A stretch of 64,000 bases of DNA from contig NZ_OU745373.1 in NCBI RefSeq assembly GCF_916618745.1, forward strand, positions 2,184,501 through 2,248,500. Direction: 5' to 3'. A program made the translations under genes and the position numbers. Positions 60,643-64,000 of this stretch are shown piece by piece. The notes under the pieces are model-generated. The model saw only the letters and a program-made list of their open reading frames with translations, was not told where the DNA came from and did no database searches. The DNA is from Cardiobacterium sp. Marseille-Q4385. Lineage in GTDB: Bacteria > Pseudomonadota > Gammaproteobacteria > Cardiobacteriales > Cardiobacteriaceae. Each line of letters starts with the position of its first letter. The stretch's first letter is position 1.

Positions 60643-61479
60643 TCAGTAGCATTGCAAGACCAGCCAGCTTTTGTCGAAGGTGCGGGCGGCGAGGTCGTTT
60701 TTGCGTATCCACAGGTAGAGGCGGCCGCTGTCGCCCCACATCATGTTGCAGTTGTCTTCGTCGGAATCGATTTGCAGCAGCAATATCCAGTCGGCAGCGC
60801 CGGGCGCCAGCGCTTTGCCGCGTTCGCTTTCGTAGGCGTCGCTGTCGCCGCAGTATTCGCCGTGGCTGACCAGTTGGCATTCGAGTTCCATATCGCCCTG
60901 GATGTTGTCGGAATGGCCGAGCAGTTTGTGGCGGATGTCTTCGTTCCAGGTTTCCCAGTATTCCCACCAGGCGTCGCTTTCTTCGTCTGTCCAGTTGTAA
61001 TCGCGCACCAGCCAGCTTGACCAGTTGGGTATTTCCGTCCGGCTGTCGAAGTTGAGGCTGGCGGCGGGGAAGGTGTAATCGCTGTTGGGAACAGGGCGCG
61101 GTTGCAGGGCGGCGGGATCGCCGTCGTAGTAGAGGACTTTGAAGCCGCTTTTGTCTTTGGGATCGAAGCCCCAGTTTTCGGCCTCGCAGTCGTAGAAGAG
61201 GTAGAGGATGCCGCTGGCAGGCAGGCGGTCGTCATGGTCATGGGGTTTGCTGTCGGCAAAGTTGATTTGCGCGATGAAACTGAGCGGGGTTTTGCCGTTG
61301 TAGGGCCAGTCGATGTGCGGCGGTAGGTCGGGGTCGCCACCGAGGCGGGAGGCGCCAAGCGGGATGTGCCCGGCCTTGTGGGTGGTGAGGGTGATGGCGT
61401 TGCGCACCAGCGGTTTGACGGTTTGCCAGTAGTGGTGCAGGCCGTGGGCGCTGAGGGTTTGTTCGAGGGTTGTGGTCAT
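60643..61479 (-). CDS. DUF1963 (YwqG-like) protein
   Basis: This 278-residue soluble protein has H-I-P-L-G-A-S-R-L-G-G-D-P-D-L-P, L-S-F-I-A-Q-I-N and Q-I-D-S-D-E-D-N-C-N-M-M-W-G-D-S-G, typical of DUF1963. Function unknown. AGAGGAAC precedes the ATG. Flanked on both sides by copies of the 25-bp repeat. Its place within the suc-lpd run may be incidental. Confidence 0.85.
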   Translation of the reverse strand: MTTTLEQTLSAHGLHHYWQTVKPLVRNAITLTTHKAGHIPLGASRLGGDPDLPPHIDWPYNGKTPLSFIAQINFADSKPHDHDDRLPASGILYLFYDCEAENWGFDPKDKSGFKVLYYDGDPAALQPRPVPNSDYTFPAASLNFDSRTEIPNWSSWLVRDYNWTDEESDAWWEYWETWNEDIRHKLLGHSDNIQGDMELECQLVSHGEYCGDSDAYESERGKALAPGAADWILLLQIDSDEDNCNMMWGDSGRLYLWIRKNDLAARTFDKSWLVLQCY

Positions 61480-61520
61480 GGAGGTTCCTCTTTTTGGACG
61501 CGCTTCGCTTAATAAATGGT

Positions 61521-61570
61521 GGGCTAAAGCCCACCCTGCGGGAAGCCGGTATTTATCCCGCTTGGCGGGT
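61521..61570. repeat. GGGCTAAAGCCC repeat followed by a 25-bp unit
   Basis: GGTGGGCTAAAGCCCACCCT (61519-61538) is followed at 61548-61570 by GGTATTTATCCCGCTTGGCG and GGT. The second unit lies against the stop of the YciI gene (61572). Confidence 0.7.
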
Positions 61571-61571
61571 T

Positions 61572-61865
61572 TCAGGGGATTTCGCGGTAGGCTTCGAGAG
61601 CAGGGGCGGTTTTGGTCGGCACGAAGCGGGTGATGTGGTATTCGGCCACGCCCGCCTGATGAAATGGGTCTTCGGCGATGATGGCCTGTACTTCGGCGTC
61701 ATCGGTGGCGCACAGCAGGATAATGCCGCCGGTGCGCGGTTCTTTGCGACCAGACATAAGGAATTTGCCTGCCGCGTAGTAGCGGTCAAGGTAGGCAATG
61801 TGGGCGGGCAAATGTTGTTCGATGTCGCTTAGGGGCTTTATGTAGTGCAGTGAGAGAATGTACAT
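61572..61865 (-). CDS. YciI-like protein
   Basis: This 97-residue ferredoxin-fold protein has H-L-P-A-H-I-A-Y-L-D, S-G-R-K-E-P-R-T-G-G and D-P-F-H-Q-A-G-V-A-E-Y, the conserved YciI motifs with His and Asp in the cleft. Function unproven. Repeats flank it on both sides. Confidence 0.85.
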   Translation of the reverse strand: MYILSLHYIKPLSDIEQHLPAHIAYLDRYYAAGKFLMSGRKEPRTGGIILLCATDDAEVQAIIAEDPFHQAGVAEYHITRFVPTKTAPALEAYREIP

Positions 61866-61881
61866 GGTTGGTTTTGGCGAG

Positions 61882-61906
61882 GTCAGTATTTATCCCGCTT
61901 GGCGGT
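61882..61906. repeat. 25-bp-family repeat upstream of the YciI gene
   Basis: GTCAGTATTTATCCCGCTTG followed by GCGGTTTTT, 17 bases before the YciI start codon on the minus strand. Confidence 0.7.
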
Positions 61907-61930
61907 TTTTTTGTTTTTCATCCCCTTTCA

Positions 61931-61987
61931 CCGCAACCCACAAAAACGCAAGCGTTTTTGCGGGTTGCGGTCCCCCGTTTACGGGGG
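61931..61987 (-). terminator. Double hairpin after sucB
   Basis: Past the sucB stop (minus strand) come CCCCCGT-AA-ACGGGGG (61987-61972) and a 40-bp palindrome (61970-61931) with 19-base arms and one mismatch. Together they could end the suc transcript, but no long T run follows directly. Confidence 0.6.
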
Positions 61988-62004
61988 AAGGAATTTCTTG
62001 TGTT

Positions 62005-63159
62005 TTATAGTCCCAACACGAGGCGGGTCGGGTCTTCGATGTGCTGTTTGATTTCGACAAGGAAGCCGACGGCTTCGCGGCCATCGATGATGCGGTGGTC
62101 GTAGGACAGCGCGATGTACATCATCGGCGCGATGACGACCTGGCCGTTTTCGGCGATGGGGCGTTCGACGATGTTGTGCATGCCGAGGATGCCGCTTTGT
62201 GGCGGGTTGATGATGGGGGTGGACATCATCGAGCCGAAGGTGCCGCCGTTGGTGATGGTGAAGGTGCCGCCGGTCATTTCTTCGATGGTGAGGCTGCCGT
62301 CTTTGGCTTTGCCCGCGTAGTCGATGATTTGTTGTTCGATGTCGGCAAAGCCCATGTGTTCGGCGTTTCTCAGGATGGGGACGACGAGGCCGCGCGGTGA
62401 GGAGACGGCGATGCCGATGTCGCAGTAGTTGTGGTAGATGATGTCGTCGCCGTCGATGGAGGCGTTCACCGCCGGGTATTTTTTCAGTGCGGCAACGGCG
62501 GCTTTGACGAAGAAGGACATGAAGCCGAGTTTGGTGCCGTTTTTGGCGACGAAGGCGTCCTGGTGTTTTTTGCGCAGTTTCATGACGGCGGCCATGTTCA
62601 CTTCGTTGAAGGTGGTGAGCATGGCGGCGTTATGCTGGGCGTCGAGCAGGCGTTCGGCGATGCGTTTGCGCAGGCGGGTCATCGGTACGCGTTCTTCGTG
62701 ACGGCGACTGCCGCCGGCGAGGTGCTGGCGGATGTCGGCTTTGGTGATGCGGCCTCCTTTGCCGCTGCCTGCCACATCGCCTGCGGCCACGCTGTTTTCA
62801 GCAGCGATTTTGCGCGCAGCGGGGCTCAGGGCTTTGTCGTCGGCGGGAGCGGCGGCTTTGGCAGCAGCCGGGGCGCTGGCAGCGGCTGCTGGAGCGGCTG
62901 CAGCGGGGGCATCGGCTATTTCGCCTTCTTCGATGTAGGCGATGGTGTCGCCGCTGGTAACGGTGGTGCCGTCCTGGGCGAGGATTTGTTTGAGGATACC
63001 GCTTACCGGTGCGGGCAGTTCGAGGACGACTTTGTCGGTTTCGAGGTCAACGAGATTTTCGCCGGCGCGCACGGGGTCGCCGGGTTTTTTGGTCCAGTTG
63101 ATAAGGGTGGCGTCGGCGACGGATTCGGGCAGGGCGGGTACGGTTATGGCTGTGGTCAT
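62005..63159 (-). CDS. sucB: 2-oxoglutarate dehydrogenase E2 (dihydrolipoyl succinyltransferase)
   Basis: SucB transfers the succinyl group to CoA. The 384 residues have an N-terminal lipoyl domain with the modified Lys in E-T-D-K-V, an Ala/Pro-rich linker (about 85-120), an E3-binding domain (L-S-P-A-A-R-K-I-A-A-E-N) and a catalytic domain ending S-Y-D-H-R-I-I-D-G-R-E-A-V. GAGGAA precedes the ATG at 63159; an upstream extension to 63336 overlaps sucA and is rejected. 8 bases from sucA. Confidence 0.96.
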   Translation of the reverse strand: MTTAITVPALPESVADATLINWTKKPGDPVRAGENLVDLETDKVVLELPAPVSGILKQILAQDGTTVTSGDTIAYIEEGEIADAPAAAAPAAAASAPAAAKAAAPADDKALSPAARKIAAENSVAAGDVAGSGKGGRITKADIRQHLAGGSRRHEERVPMTRLRKRIAERLLDAQHNAAMLTTFNEVNMAAVMKLRKKHQDAFVAKNGTKLGFMSFFVKAAVAALKKYPAVNASIDGDDIIYHNYCDIGIAVSSPRGLVVPILRNAEHMGFADIEQQIIDYAGKAKDGSLTIEEMTGGTFTITNGGTFGSMMSTPIINPPQSGILGMHNIVERPIAENGQVVIAPMMYIALSYDHRIIDGREAVGFLVEIKQHIEDPTRLVLGL

Positions 63160-63167
63160 GGGGTTCC

Positions 63168-64000
63168 TCACGGGGTTTCGGGGATATCGAGGGCTTCGCG
63201 CACGAGCGCGGCTTGTTCGGCGTTGTGCATTTTCAGGTAGCCGGCAGCGGTCGAGGCAGAGGCGGCACGGCCGACGTATTGCGGTTTTTTGCCGGCTGGC
63301 AGGGCAGGGGCAAGCCATTCGTAGATTTGCCGCCACGCGCCCTGGTTACGCGGTTCTTCCTGGCACCAGATAATTTCGGCGTTGGTGTAGGGGGCCAGCT
63401 GTGCGGCGAGTTCTGCCTCCGGGAAGGGGTAGAGTTGTTCGAGACGCAGGATGGCGATGTCGTCGATATTTTCGTCGCGGCGTTTTTGCAGGAGGTCGTA
63501 ATAGACTTTGCCGCTGCACAGGATGACGCGACGGATTTTGTCTGCCGGTTTGAGGGTGTCCTGTTCGCCGATGACGGGCTGGAAGTGGCCTTCGGCCAGT
63601 TCGCTCAGGTCGCTCACGGCGAGTTTGTGCCGCAGTAGCGATTTGGGCGAGATGGCGATGAGCGGCTTGCGGAAGCGGCGCAGGACTTGGCGGCGCAGCA
63701 GGTGGAAGATTTGCGCAGGCGTGGTCGGTACGCAGACTTGCACGTTATCTTCAGCGCAGAGTTGCAGGTAGCGCTCGATACGGGCGGAGGAGTGTTCCGG
63801 GCCTTGTCCTTCGTAGCCGTGCGGCAGCAGCATGGTGAGGCCGCTGTAGCGTCCCCATTTGGTTTCGCCGGAGGTGATGAACTGGTCGATGATGACTTGT
63901 GCACCGTTGGCAAAGTCGCCGAATTGGGCTTCCCAGATGGTGAGGCCTTGTGGCTCGGCAGTGCTGTAGCCGTATTCGAAGCCGAGCACGGCGCATTCGG
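63168..64000 (-). CDS. sucA: 2-oxoglutarate dehydrogenase E1, C-terminal part
   Basis: About 277 residues of the C-terminus are present. G-F-E-Y-G-Y-S, W-E-A-Q-F-G-D-F-A-N-G-A-Q and L-L-P-H-G-Y-E-G-Q-G-P-E-H-S-S-A-R belong to the transketolase-like C-terminal half of SucA; Q-E-E-P-x-N-Q-G-A-W is near the end. The open frame continues past the window edge, so the ATG seen at 63989 is internal. Confidence 0.96.
   Translation of the reverse strand, partial: ECAVLGFEYGYSTAEPQGLTIWEAQFGDFANGAQVIIDQFITSGETKWGRYSGLTMLLPHGYEGQGPEHSSARIERYLQLCAEDNVQVCVPTTPAQIFHLLRRQVLRRFRKPLIAISPKSLLRHKLAVSDLSELAEGHFQPVIGEQDTLKPADKIRRVILCSGKVYYDLLQKRRDENIDDIAILRLEQLYPFPEAELAAQLAPYTNAEIIWCQEEPRNQGAWRQIYEWLAPALPAGKKPQYVGRAASASTAAGYLKMHNAEQAALVREALDIPETP

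Overview
The window looks like chromosome of a GC-rich gammaproteobacterium. The gene orders hfq-hflX-hflK-hflC-yjeT-purA, ubiG-phosphatase-SDR, kdsD-lptC-lptA-lptB-rpoN and sucA-sucB...lpd support this. My best guess is the Cardiobacteriaceae (Cardiobacterium or a relative); this is inference from gene content, base composition and repeat content, not from a marker gene. No rRNA, tRNA, prophage or CRISPR array was seen.

Layout. 1-3453: a partial unknown gene, a small membrane protein coupled to hemF, a second membrane protein, a Correia-like repeat and an M19 dipeptidase. 3454-5054: an AT-rich island holding an EVE/McrB-N-like gene split by an IS5-family element with intact ends and a TAA duplication. 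5131-10639 (minus): the hfq-to-purA operon. 10752-16670 (minus): a SUF Fe-S operon with its Rrf2 regulator (R-B-C-D-S-U-T). 16757-20639 (minus): a MoxR/DUF58/transglutaminase operon. 20786-27777 (plus): ubiG, a Gph/MupP phosphatase, an SDR, kdsD, lptCAB, rpoN, then ppa. 27877-30822: prolyl oligopeptidase and a small periplasmic protein, with a Correia-like repeat between them. 30951-36458 (minus): hydrolase, orphan RelB-like antitoxin, aldo/keto reductase, dinB, HAD phosphatase, membrane protein. 36594-43893: a FUSC transporter, a repeat-rich spacer, then sbcC/sbcD. 44210-45390: an EVE protein and a methyltransferase. 45610-53342 (minus): two APH-like kinases, an ABC exporter and three glycosyltransferases, a probable surface-glycan or glycolipid locus. 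Divergent from it, 53464-57571 carries a three-repeat PepSY protein, a two-component system and a UDP-glucose dehydrogenase. 57743-59052: rdgB and rph. 59140-64000 (minus): lpd, a DUF1963 protein, a YciI protein, sucB and the end of sucA.

The most distinctive feature is repeat content. Four 108-bp elements with TATAG...CTATA ends share their core and architecture with the Correia elements (CREE/NEMIS) of Neisseria, although nearly everything else here points to a gammaproteobacterium. Three of the four sit where an end could act as a promoter for the adjacent gene. A second family, a roughly 25-bp unit containing TATCCCGCTTGGCGG, fills many intergenic gaps and forms a four-unit tandem array at 45478-45586. 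REP-like hairpins also occur, two of them inside the sbcC reading frame.

The best candidate for an undescribed pathway is the glycosyltransferase / ABC exporter / double-kinase locus next to the PepSY two-component system and ugd.
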